Assembly (NCBI RefSeq): GCF_040954645.1
Contig: NC_092813.1
Coordinates: 18,359,235 to 18,423,234, forward strand
From: Diabrotica undecimpunctata
Lineage: Eukaryota > Arthropoda > Insecta > Coleoptera > Chrysomelidae
Reading direction: 5' to 3'
Length of the DNA: 64,000 bases
Part shown: one piece after another, positions 27,355 through 38,549 of the stretch
How positions within the stretch are numbered: the stretch's first letter is position 1
Layout: each line of letters starts with the position of its first letter
Notes under the pieces: model-generated
What the model saw: only the letters and a program-made list of their open reading frames with translations
The model's database searches: none
What the model was told of the DNA's origin: nothing
Position numbers and translations under genes: made by a program

Positions 27355-27974
27355 ATGGAAATTAAACGGTTTTGTGTTTTGCACTTCTTCTCTTTTTTTT
27401 CTTTTCATATGAACTTGACCCTGTCTATTTTTCAATGTGTCTCCAGTAAGTTGTTATTCTATCGCCTTTGTGGTCTCTCTAGTGCTCGTCTTCCTATTGA
27501 GGACCGTCTCTTGCCTTCTTTACTACCCTGTTTGTTGTCATTTGGCTTATATAATCGTTTCATACTACTCTTCTATTTCTTACCTAGTTATGCTTGACTA
27601 TTAGAAATTATTATGATGAAGTATTAGGTGGTTTAATTGAAGTGGTGTTAGAATTTTCTTATTATTTCGTCATTAATAATATTAAATAAAACAAGTTTCA
27701 ATTTGACCTTCTTCCTAAATTAAAAATCTGGCCCTATAGATGCTTACAGACAGCTGGTAAATGGTATTCTAGAAAAAACCTTCAGTTAGTAGCCAGTCGC
27801 CGGCGCTCGGTCCACAGCGACATTCGACGCCTAAATGTTTCAATAGAAACCTAAGACTGGTAAACACTGAATCTTTCTTTTGGAATATCAGTTATCTCGG
27901 CTCTTTGTGTAGTGTCTTTTTCATTTTCGAGAAACATAAAATCTTCTATACCAAGATAAACTTAAAAATATTAC
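27355..27974. repeat. Satellite monomer with 71-bp deletion, second copy
   Basis: The breakpoint near 27,653 is identical to that of the unit at 14,612, which lies 12,743 bp upstream. The following monomer in both places carries the rare TATACCAAG variant, so the pair was copied together. Confidence 0.9.
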
Positions 27975-30741
27975 ATGGAAATTAAACGGTTTTGTGTTTT
28001 ATACTTCTTCTCTTTTTTTTCTTTTCATATAGACTTGACCCTGTCTGTTTTTCAATGTGTCTCCAGTAAGTTGTTATTCTATCGTTTTTGTGGTCTCTTT
28101 AGTGCTCGTCTTCCTATTGAGGACCGTCTCTTACCTCCTTTACTACCCTATTTGTTGTCATTCGGCTTATATAATCGTTTCATACTACTCTTCTATTTCT
28201 TACCTAGTTATGCTTGAATATTAGAAATTATTATGATGAAGTATTAGGTGGCTTAATTGAAGTGGTGTTAGAACTAGTGCATAACGTTATTGTTTCTTGT
28301 TTCTCAAAAAACCTCTCTGATTTTGTATAAACTTATTTTAGGCATTTTCTTATTATTTCGTCATTAATAATATTAAATAAAACAAGTTTCAATTTGACCT
28401 TCTTCCTAAATTAAAATTCTGGCCCTATAGATGCTTACAGACAGCTGGTAAATGGTATTCTAGTAAAAACCATCAGTTAGTAGCCAGTCGCCGGCGCTCG
28501 GTCCACAGCGACATTCGACGCCTAAATGTTTCATTAGAAACCTAAGACTGCTAAACACTGAATCTTTCTTTTGGAATATCAGTTATCTCGGCTCTTTGTG
28601 TTGTGTCTTTTTCAGTTTCGAGAAAAATAAAATCTTCTATCTCAAGATAAACTTAAAAATATTACATGGAAATTAAACGGTTTTGTATTTTGCACTTCTT
28701 CTCTTTTTTTTTTTCTTTTCATATAGACCTGACCCTGTCTGATTTTCAATGTGCGTCCAGTAAGTTGTTATTCTATCGTTTTTGTGGTATCTCTAGTGCT
28801 CGGCTTCCTATTGAGGACCGTCTCTTGCCTTCTTTACTACCCTATTTGTTGTCATTCGGCTTATATAATCGTTTCATACTACTCTTCTATTTCTTACCTA
28901 GTTATGCTTGAATAATAGTAATTATTATGATGAAGTATTAGGTGGTTTAATTGAAGTGGTGTTAGAACTAGTGCATAACGATATTGTTTCTTGTTTCTCA
29001 AAAAACCTCTCTGATTTTGTATAAACTTATTTTAGGCATTTTCTTATTATTTCGTCATTAATAATATTAAATAAAACAAGTTTCAATTTGACCTTCTTCC
29101 TAAATTAAAATTCTGGCCCTATAGATGCTTACAGACAGCTGGTAAATGGTATTCTAGAAAAAACCTTCAGTTAGTAGCCAGTCGCCGGCGCTCGGTCCAC
29201 AGCGACATTCGACGCCTAAATGTTTCAATAGAAACCTAAGACTGGTAAACACTGAATCTTTCTTTTGGAATATCAGTTATCTCGGCTCTTTGTGTAGTGT
29301 CTTTTTCAGTTTCGAGAAAAATAAAATCTTCTATCCCAAGATAAACTTAAAAATATTACATGGAAATGAAACGGTTTTGTGTTTTATACTTCTTCTCTTT
29401 TTTTTCTTTTCATATAGACTTGACCCTGTCTGTTTTTCAATGTGTCTCCAGTAAGTTGTTATTCTATCGTTTTTGTGGTCTCTTTAGTGCTCGTCTTCCT
29501 ATTGAGGACCGTCTCTTACCTCCTTTACTACCCTATTTGTTGTCATTCGGCTTATATAATCGTTTCATACTACTCTTCTATTTCTTACCTAGTTATGCTT
29601 GAATATTAGAAATTATTATGATAAAGTATTAGGTGGCTTAATTGAAGTGGTGTTAGAACTAGTGCATAACGTTATTGTTTCTTGTTTCTCAAAAAACCTC
29701 TCTGATTTTGTATAAACTTATTTTAGGCATTTTCTTATTATTTCGTCATTAATAATATTAAATAAAACAAGTTTCAATTTGACCTTCTTCCTAAATTAAA
29801 ATTCTGGCCCTATAGATGCTTACAGACAGCTGGTAAATGGTATTCTAGAAAAAACCTTCAGTTAGTAGCCAGTCGCCGGCGCTCGGTCCACAGCGACATT
29901 CGACGCCTAAATGTTTCAATAGAAACCTAAGACTGGTAAACACTGAATCTTTCTTTTGGAATATCAGTTATCTCGGCTCTTTGTGTAGTGTCTTTTTCAG
30001 TTTCGAGAAAAATAAAATCTTTTATCTCAAGATAAACTTAAAAATATTACATGGAAATTAAACGGTTTTGTGTTTTGCACTTCTTCTCCTTTTTTTTTCT
30101 TTTCATATAGACCTGAACCTGTCTGTTTTTCAATGTGCCTCTAGTAAGTTGTTATTCTATCGTTTTTGTGGTCTCTCTAGTGCTCATCTTCCTATTGGGG
30201 ACCGTCTCTTGCCTTCTTTACTACCCTATTTGTTGTCATTCGGCTTATATAATCGTTTCATACTACTCTTCTATTTCTTACCTAGTTATGCTTGAATATT
30301 AGAAATTATTATGATGAAGTATTAGGTGGTTTAATTGAAGTGGTGTTAGAACTAGTGCATAACGATATTGTTTCTTGTTTCTCAAAAAACCTCTCTGATT
30401 TTGTATAAACTTATTTTAGGCATTTTCTTATTATTTCGTCATTAATAATATTAAATAAAACAAGTTTCAATTTGACCTTCTTCCTAAATTAAAAATCTGG
30501 CCCTATAGATGCTTACAGACAGCTGGTAAATGGTATTCTAGAAAAAACCTTCAGTTAGTAGCCAGTCGCCGGCGCTCGGTCCACAGCGACATTCGACGCC
30601 TAAATGTTTCAATAGAAACCTAAGACTGGTAAACACTGAATCTTTCTTTTGGAATATCAGTTATCTCGGCTATTTGTGTAGTGTCTTTTTCATTTTCGAG
30701 AAAAATAAAATCTTCTATCCCAAGATAAACTTAAAAATATT

Positions 30742-31095
30742 ACATGGAAATTAAACGGTTTTGTGTTTTGCACTTCTTCTTGTTTTTTTCTTTTCATATG
30801 AACTTGACCCTGTCTGTTTTTCAATGTGTCTCCAGTAAGTTGTTATTCTATCGTTTGTTGATGCTTACAGACAGCTGGTAAATGGTATTCTAGGAAAAAC
30901 CTTCAGTTAGTAGCCAGTCGCCGGCGCTCGGTCCACAGCGACATTCGACGAATAAATGTTTCATTAGAAACCTAAGACTCGTAAACACTGAATCTTTCTT
31001 TTGGAATATCAGTTATCTCGGCTCTTTGTGTAGTGTCTTTTTCAGTTTCGAGAAAAATAAAATCTTCTATCTCAAGATAAACTTAAAAATATTAC
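30742..31095. repeat. Satellite monomer with about 340-bp deletion, second copy
   Basis: The join, the GTT filler and the CGACGAAT change are the same as in the unit at 18,001, which lies 12,741 bp upstream. This is strong evidence for one origin followed by block duplication. Confidence 0.9.
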
Positions 31096-33868
31096 ATGGA
31101 AATTAAACGGTTTTGTATTTTGCACTTCTTCTCTTTTTTTTTTCTTTTCATATAGACCTGACCCTGTCTGATTTTCAATGTGCGTCCAGTAAGTTGTTAT
31201 TCTATCGTTTTTGTGGTATCTCTAGTGCTCGTCTTCCTATTGAGGACCGTCTCTTGCCTTCTTTACTACCCTATTTGTTGTCATTCGGCTTATATAATCG
31301 TTTCATACTACTCTTCTATTTCTTACCTAGTTATGCTTGAATATTAGTAATTATTATGATGAAGTATTAGGTGGTTTAATTGAAGTGGTGTTAGAACTAG
31401 TGCATAACGATATTGTTTCTTGTTTCTCAAAAAACCTCTCTGATTTTGTATAAACTTATTTTAGGCATTTTCTTATCATTTCGTCTTTAATAATATTAAA
31501 TAAAACAAGTTTCAATTTGACCTTCTTCCTAAATTAAAAATCTGGCCCTATAGATGCTTACAGACAGCTGGTAAATGGTATTCTAGAAAAAACCTTCAGT
31601 TAGTAGCCAGTCGCCGGCGCTCGGTCCACAGCGACATTCGACGCCTAAATGTTTCATTAGAAACCTAAGACTGGTAAACACTGAATCTTTCTTTTGGAAT
31701 ATCAGTTATCTCGGCTCTTTGTGTAGTGTCTTTTTCATTTTCGAGAAAAATAAAATCTTCTATCCCAAGATAAACTTAAAAATATTACATGGAAATTAAA
31801 CGGCTTTGTGTTTTGCACTTCTTCTCTTTTTTTTCTTTTCATATAGACTTGACCCTGTCTGTTTTTCAATGTGTCTCCAGTAATTTGTTATTCTATCGTT
31901 TTTGTGGTCTCTTTAGTGCTCGTCTTCCTATTGAGGACCGTCTCTTACCTTCTTTACTACCCTATTTGTTGTCATTCGGCTTATATAATCGTTTCATACT
32001 ACTCTTCTATTTCTTACCTAGTTATGCTTGAATATTAGAAATTATTATGATAAAGTATTAGGTGGCTTAATTGAAGTGGTGTTAGAACTAGTGCATAACG
32101 TTATTGTTTCTTGTTTCTCAAAAAACCTCTCTGATTTTGTATAAACTTATTTTAGGCATTTTCTTATTATTTCGTCATTAATAATATTAAATAAAACAAG
32201 TTTCAATTTGACCTTCTTCCTAAATTAAAAATCTGGCCCTATAGATGCTTACAGACAGCTGGTAAATGGTATTCTAGAAAAAACCTTCAGTTAGTAGCCA
32301 GTCGCCGGCGCTCGGTCCACAGCGACATTCGACGCCTAAATGTTTCAATAGAAACCTAAGACTGGTAAACACTGAATCTTTCTTTTGGAATATCAGTTAT
32401 CTCGGCTCTTTGTGTAGTGTCTTTTTCAGTTTCGAGAAAAATAAAATCTTCTATCTCAAGATAAACTTAAAAATATTACATGAAAATTAAACGGTTTTGT
32501 GTTTTGCACTTCTTCTCCTTTTTTTTTCTTTTCATATAGACCTGAACCTGTCTGTTTTTCAATGTGCCTCTAGTAAGTTGTTATTCTATCGTTTTTGTGG
32601 TCTCTCTAGTGCTCGTCTTCCTATTGGGGACCGTCTCTTGCCTTCTTTACTACCCTATTTGTTGTCATTCGGCTTATATAATCGTTTCATACTACTCTTC
32701 TATTTCTTACCTAGTTATGCTTGAATATTAGAAATTATTATGATGAAGTATTAGGTGGTTTAATTGAAGTGGTGTTAGAACTAGTGCATAACGATATTGT
32801 TTCTTGTTTCTCAAAAAACCTCTCTGATTTTGTATAAACTTATTTTAGGCATTTTCCTATTATTTCGTCATTAATAATATTAAATAAAACAAGTTTCAAT
32901 TTGACCTTCTTCCTAAATTAAAAATCTGGCCCTATAGATGCTTACAGACAGCTGGTAAATGGTATTCTAGAAAAAACCTTCAGTTAGTAGCCAGTCGCCG
33001 GCGCTCGGTCCACAGCGACATTCGACGCCTAAATGTTTCAATAGAAACCTAAGACTGGTAAACACTGAATCTTTCTTTTGGAATATCAGTTATCTCGGCT
33101 CTTTGTGTAGTGTCTTTTTCATTTTCGAGAAAAATAAAATCTTCTATCTCAAGATAAACTTGAAAATATTACATGAAAATTAAACGGTTTTGTGTTTTGC
33201 ACTTCTTCTCTTTTTTTTTTTCTTTTCATATAGACCTGACCCTGTCTGTTTTTCAATGTGCCTCCAGTAAGTTGTTATTCTATCGTTTTTGTGGTCTCTC
33301 TAGTGCTCGTCTTGCTATTGGGGACCGTCTCTTGCCTTCTTTACTACCCTATTTGTTGTCATTCGGCTTATATAATCGTTTTATACTACTCTTCTATTTC
33401 TTACCTAGTTATGCTTGAATATAAAAAATTATTATGATGAAGTATTAGGTGGCTTAACTGAAGTGGTGTTAGATTTAGTGCATAACGATATTGTTTCTTG
33501 TTTCTCAAAAAACCTCTCTGATTTTGTATAAACTTATTTTAGGCATTTTCTTATTATTTCGTCATTAATAATATTAAATAAAACAAGTTTCAATTTGACC
33601 TTCTTCCTAAATTAAAAATCTGGCCCTATAGATGCTTACAGACAGCTGGTAAATGGTATTCTAGAAAAAACCTTCAGTTAGTAGCCAGTCGCCGGCGCTC
33701 GGTCCACAGCGACATTCGACGCCTAAATGTTTCAATAGAAACCTAAGACTGGTAAACACTGAATCTTTCTTTTGGAATATCAGTTATCTCGGCTCTTTGT
33801 GTAGTGTTTTTGTCATTTTCGAGAAAAATAAAATCTTCTATCTCAAGATAAACTTAAAAATATTACAT

Positions 33869-35251
33869 GGAAATTAAACGGTTTTGTGTTTTACACTTCT
33901 TCTCTTTTTTTTTTCTTTTCATATAGACCTGACCCTGTCTGTTTTTTAATGTGCCTCCAATAAGTTGTTATTCTATCGTTTTTGTGGTCTCTCTAGTGCT
34001 CGTCTTCCTATTGAGGACCGTCTCTTGCCTTCTTTACTACCCTATTTGTTGTCATTCGGCTTATATAATCGTTTCATACTACTCTTCTATTTCTTACCTA
34101 GTTATGCTTGAATATTAGAAATTATTATGATGAAGTATTAGGTGGTTTAATTGAAGTGGTGTTAGAACTAGTGCATAACGATATTGTTTCTTGTTTCTCA
34201 AAAAACCTCTCTGATTTTGTATAAACTTATTTTAGGCATTTTCTTATTATTTCATCATTAATAATATTAAATAAAACAAGTTTCAATTTGACCTTTTTCC
34301 TAAATTAAAAATCTGGCCCTATAGATGCTTACAGACAGCTGGTAAATTGTATTCTAGAAAAAACCTTCAGTTAGTAGCCAGTCGCCGGCGCTCGGTCCAC
34401 AGCGACATTCGACGCCTAAATGTTTCAATAGAAACCTAAGACTGGTAAACACTGAATCTTTCTTTTGGAATATCAATTATCTCGGCTCTTTGTGTAGTGT
34501 CTTTTTTATTTTCGAGAAAAATAAAATCTTCTATCTCAAGATAAACTTAAAAATATTAATGGAAATTAAACGGTTTTGTGTTTTGCACTTCTTCTCTTTT
34601 TTTTTTCTTTTCATATAGACCTGACCCTGTCTGTTTTTCAATGTGCCTCCAATAAGTTGTTATTCTATCGTTTTTGTGGTCTCTCTAGTGCTCGTCTTCC
34701 TATTGAGGACCGTCTCTTGCCTTCTTTACTACCCTATTTGTTGTCATTCGGCTTATATAATCGTTTCATACTACTCTTCTATTTCTTACCTAGTTATGCT
34801 TGAATATTAGAAATTATTATGATGAAGTATTAGGTGGTTTAATTGAAGTGGTGTTAGAACTAGTGCATAACGATATTGTTTCTTGTTTCTCAAAAAACCT
34901 CTCTGATTTTGTATAAACTTATTTTAGGCATTTTCTTATTATTTCATCATTAATAATATTAAATAAAACAAGTTTCAATTTGACCTTTTTCCTAAATTAA
35001 AAATCTGGCCCTATAGATGCTTACAGACAGCTGGTAAATTGTATTCTAGAAAAAACCTTCAGTTAGTAGCCAGTCGCCGGCGCTCGGTCCACAGCGACAT
35101 TCGACGCCTAAATGTTTCAATAGAAACCTAAGACTGGTAAACACTGAATCTTTCTTTTGGAATATCAGTTATCTCGGCTCTTTGTGTAGTGTCTTTTTCA
35201 TTTTCGAGAAAAATAAAATCTTCTATCTCAAGATAAACTTAAAAATATTAC
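33869..35251. repeat. Freshly doubled satellite monomer
   Basis: The two neighbouring monomers starting near 33,869 and 34,560 share variants rare elsewhere: CCAATAAGTTG, TTTCATCATTAAT, GACCTTTTTCC and GTAAATTGTATT. They appear to be a recent one-monomer tandem duplication, the smallest step of the process that also made the five-unit and larger blocks. Confidence 0.75.
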
Positions 35252-36632
35252 ATGGAAATTAAACGGTTTTGTGTTTTGCACTTCTTCTTTTTTTTTCTTT
35301 TCATATAGACCTGACCCTGTCTGTTTTTCAATGTGCGTCCAGTAAGTTGTTATTCTATCGTTTTTGTGGTCTCTCTAGTGATCGTCTTCCTATTGAGGAC
35401 CGTCTCTTGCCTTCTTTACTACCCTGTTTGTTGTCATTTGGCTTATATAATCGTTTCATACTACTCTTCTATTTCTTACCTAGTTATGCTTGAATATTAT
35501 AAATTATTATGATGAAGTATTAGGTGGTTTAATTGAAGTGGTGTTAGAACAAGTGCATAACGATATTGTTTCTTGTTTTTTAAAAAACCTCTCTGATTTT
35601 GTATTAACTTATTTTAGGCATTTTCTTATTATTTCGTCATTAATAATATTAAATAAAACAAGTTTCAATTTGTCCTTCTTTCTAAATTAAAAATCTGGCC
35701 CTATAGATGCTTACAGACAGCTGGTAAATGGTATTTTAGAAAAAACCTTCAGTTAGTAGCCAGTCGCCGGCGCTCGGTCCACAGCGACATTCGACGCCTA
35801 AATGTTTCAATAGAAACCTAAGACTGGTAAACACTGAATCTTTCTTTTGGAATATCAGTTATCTCGGCTCTTTGTGTAGTGTCTTTTTCATTTTCGAGAA
35901 AAATAAAATCTTCTATCTCAAGATAAACTTAAAAATATTACATGGAAATTAAACGGTTTTGTGTTTTGCACTTCTTCTCTTTTTTTTCTTTTCATATAGA
36001 CTTGACCCTGTCTGTTTTTCAATGTGTCTCCAGTAAGTTGTTATTCTATCGTTTTTGTGGTCTCTTTAGTGCTCGTCTTCCTATTGAGGACCGTCTCTTA
36101 CCTTCTTTACTACCCTATTTGTTGTCATTCGGCTTATATAATCGTTTCATACTACTCTTCTATTTCTTACCTAGTTATGCTTGAATATTAGAAATTATTA
36201 TGATGAAGTATTAGGTGGCTTAATTGAAGTGGTGTTAGAACTAGTGCATAACGTTATTGTTTCTTGTTTCTCAAAAAACCTCTCTGATTTTGTATAAACT
36301 TATTTTAGGCATTTTCTTATTATTTCGTCATTAATAATATTAAATAAAACAAGTTTCCATTTGACCTTCTTCCTAAATTAAAATTCTGGCCCTATAGATG
36401 CTTACAGACAGCTGGTAAATGGTATTCTAGAAAAAACCTTCAGTTAGTAGCCAGTCGCCGGCGCTCGGTCCACAGCGACATGCGACGCCTAAATGTTTCA
36501 ATAGAAACCTAAGACTGGTAAACGCTGAATCTTTCTTTTGGAATATCAGTTATCTCGGCTCTTTGTTTAGTGTCTTTTTCATTTTCGAGAAAAATAAAAT
36601 CTTCCATCTCAAGATAAACTTAAGAATATTAC

Positions 36633-37297
36633 ATGGAAATTAAACGGTTTTGTGTTTTGCATTTCTTCTCTTTTTTTTTTCTTTTCATATAGACCTGACC
36701 CTGTCTGTTTTTCAATGTGTCTCCAGTAAGTTGTTATTCTATCGTTTTTGTGGTCTCTTTAGTGCTCGTCTTCCTATTCAGGACCGTCTCTTACCTTCTT
36801 TACTACCCTATTTGTTGTCATTCGGCTTATATAATCGTTTCATACTACTCTTCTATTTCCCTCCTAGTTATGCTTGAATATTAGAAATTATGATGATGAA
36901 GTATTAGGTGGCTTAATTGAAGTGGTGTTAGAACTAGTGCATAACGATATTGTTTCTTGTTTCTCAAAAAACCTCTCTGATTTTGTATAAACTTATTTTA
37001 GGCATTTTCTTATTATTTCGTCATTAATAATATTAATTAAAACAAGTTTCAATTTGACCTTCTTCCTAGATTAAAAATCTGGCCCTATAGATGCTTAGAG
37101 ACAGCTGGTAAATGGTATTCTAGAAAAAACCTTCAGTTAGTAGCCAGTCGCCGTCGCTCGGTCAACAGCAATATTTGACGCCTAAATGTTTCAGTAGAAA
37201 CCTAATACTGGTGAAAACACTGAATCTTTCTTTTGGAATATTAGTTATTTCGGCTCTTTGTATAGTTTCTTTTTTATTTTCGAGAAAAAGAAAGTTT
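36633..37297. repeat. Terminal, diverged satellite monomer and array edge
   Basis: The last monomer gathers changes not seen inside the array: CTTAGAGACAG, GCCGTCGCTCGGTCAAC, AGCAATATTTGACG, TTCAGTAG, CTAATACTGGTG and TATAGTTTC. Similarity fades at AGAAAAAGAAAG around 37,290, inside the segment that follows the GC core. Higher divergence at an array edge is expected where unequal exchange homogenises the interior only. Confidence 0.85.
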
Positions 37298-37544
37298 TCT
37301 AGAATTTATACCAATTTGTTCTAAGTCTTCTAAATATGTGAATTTCTTTTCTTGTTTGTGAATTGTCAGTTCTACTTTTATCTTATATCTTTGATATGTC
37401 TTTTGTGCTATCATTCGTTGTGTTTAAGTCAAGTTGTTTCGTTTAATATAATATATTGGAAGTTAATTGTGCAGCAAATTGGCCATTTCAACACTTTTTT
37501 CTTTTTTTTTTAGAGGCGTTTAATTTCACTTATAATTGGTTTCA
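37298..37544. other. No gene seen, between satellite and TIR element
   Basis: AT-rich unique-looking sequence. No open frame, RNA gene or repeat was recognised. Confidence 0.5.
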
Positions 37545-38549
37545 AATGAGTGTAGAGTAATAAATCATGAAGTGTCATAAAATTTGCCTGAATTTCGGTG
37601 TCGTCATGGGCGTAGGCAAATGGACGGATGTCAACTTCGTCGTCAAAAATTGATGTACCTCAAAATATCATATTTTGGATATTTTGTGATAACCAATTTT
37701 ATTTAATTTTTCGATTAACTTATTCTTCAAACTCGTATTCCATTATATGGTCATTAAAGCTAATTACATTTTTATTTATAAAAACAAATTCACTTCCTTA
37801 CTGAACGAATAAAAGCATTAGAAGAAACTGATAAGGGTATGACGCACCTCCTAATATTACTAAGAACTAAAATAAATCAACATGAAGACTAATAACGCGT
37901 AATGAGGTTTTACTTACACTTTCATTATAATCCCTCTTTTATTTTATTATTATCATTCGACATTCGACATTCGAGTTAGTAATTGTTACTACACCAATTA
38001 AACGTACAGTAATATTGTGATATAGAAATAGTGAAAAAAATCAGGTGGTTGACCCTATAATTATAACACCAGGGGATGATGACAGTTCTTCGGATGAAGA
38101 CTATAGTGATGTAGAATTGTAATAACGTATCCAATAAAGTTTTTGTAGTTTTTGTGAATAAATTGATTTAAACTCCCCACAAGTGTTTCAATATGTAAAG
38201 TTTATTCGTGTGTGTTTGTGAGTATTTCCCGATTTCGGTTCGTATATATTTTATTGTTACATTTTATATTTTTTTAATAACACTGTTCTGCTGTATTACA
38301 TTTTTATTTCCTTTAATATGATTTTTAAGAATGCATATTCTTTTGTCAATTAACCCACTAGCGCGCCTCTGGCTCAGTGTTTATCTATCGATAACAATGG
38401 AATAATCCCTTAAAACAGGGTGATACCTACCTGCTCTTTATGAAACGACAGAATTTTGCAATGCGGACGGAATTTATTGACGGATTATTGACGGATTACC
38501 CTGTAGCGCTTTTGAATACTTCATGAGATTTTATTACTCTACACTCATT
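37545..38549. mobile_element. DNA transposon or MITE with 20-bp perfect terminal inverted repeats
   Basis: Bases 37,545-37,564 (AATGAGTGTAGAGTAATAAA) are the exact reverse complement of 38,530-38,549. Weaker inverted similarity continues inward (CATGAAGT) and outward (TATAAT...TTTC). No clear target duplication was found, so the true ends may lie some bases outside. The word CTCTACACTCATTA also occurs alone near 48,490, suggesting a family. The interior contains a short acidic open frame with a poly(A) signal (38,021-38,122). The superfamily is not determined; PIF/Harbinger, hAT and pogo types are possible. Confidence 0.6.
38021..38122 (+). other. Possible 3' terminal exon with acidic C terminus
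   Basis: After a TGA at 38,018 the frame is open for 33 codons. It ends in a serine- and aspartate-rich tail (PGDDDSSSDEDYSDVEL) and a TAA at 38,120-38,122, with an AATAAA poly(A) signal at 38,133-38,138. An AG at 38,043-38,044 after an A-rich stretch could be a splice acceptor, but there is no pyrimidine tract. Short acidic tails like this are common at the end of transposase and host nuclear proteins. It lies inside the inverted-repeat element, so a transposase remnant is the likelier reading. No upstream exon was found. Confidence 0.3.

Larger units (their letters stand above)
24591..33700. repeat. Large duplicated satellite block, copy 2
   Basis: This is the partner of the block at about 11.85-21.6 kb. 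It repeats the same monomer order, including the 71-bp and 340-bp deletion monomers, but lacks one monomer (equivalent to 20,432-21,122). The offset therefore changes from about 12,741 to about 12,049 after 33.1 kb. Single-base differences between copies are few, so the duplication is recent relative to monomer divergence. An assembly duplication is an alternative, but the scattered substitutions and the one-monomer loss argue for a real event. Confidence 0.82.
1..37297. repeat. Satellite array, monomer about 691 bp, about 55 units
   Basis: The same sequence recurs head to tail from the first base to about 37,297. The first base already lies inside a monomer (positions 1 and 692 start the same words), so the array continues to the left. 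Using the ATGGAAATT anchor, units begin near 91, 782, 1475, 2166, 2858, 3549, 4240, 4931, 5622, 6313, 7004, 7697, 8389, 9081 and so on to 36,633, spaced 690-695 bp except for four deleted units. Two sequence classes alternate irregularly. One has CTTGACCCTG, GTGTCTCCAG and CATAACGTTA. The other has CCTGACCCTG, GTGCCTCCAG or GTGCGTCCAG, and CATAACGATA. Many units mix both, as expected from unequal exchange and gene conversion. Each unit contains a T tract of 7-12 bases, an AT-rich body and one GC-rich core. No relation to rRNA, histone, snRNA or telomere repeats was recognised. Function unknown; a centromeric or heterochromatic satellite is the default reading. Confidence 0.97.

Noticed and set aside
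35490..35690. 66-codon frame in one satellite monomer
   Set aside because: It is opened only by private substitutions in one diverged unit and is not shared with other monomers.
91..36877. About 50 repeated open frames of 74-81 codons as a tandem gene family
   Set aside because: T-tract length changes shift the ATG frame in about half of the monomers, the peptide is low-complexity Phe/Leu-rich, and the frame is shared simply because the monomers are homogenised. No promoter, splice or family signal supports a gene.
1..37297. Array as rDNA, 5S, histone, snRNA or CRISPR locus
   Set aside because: No rRNA, 5S, U-snRNA or histone words were recognised. The 691-bp head-to-tail units have no unique spacers, so it is not CRISPR-like.
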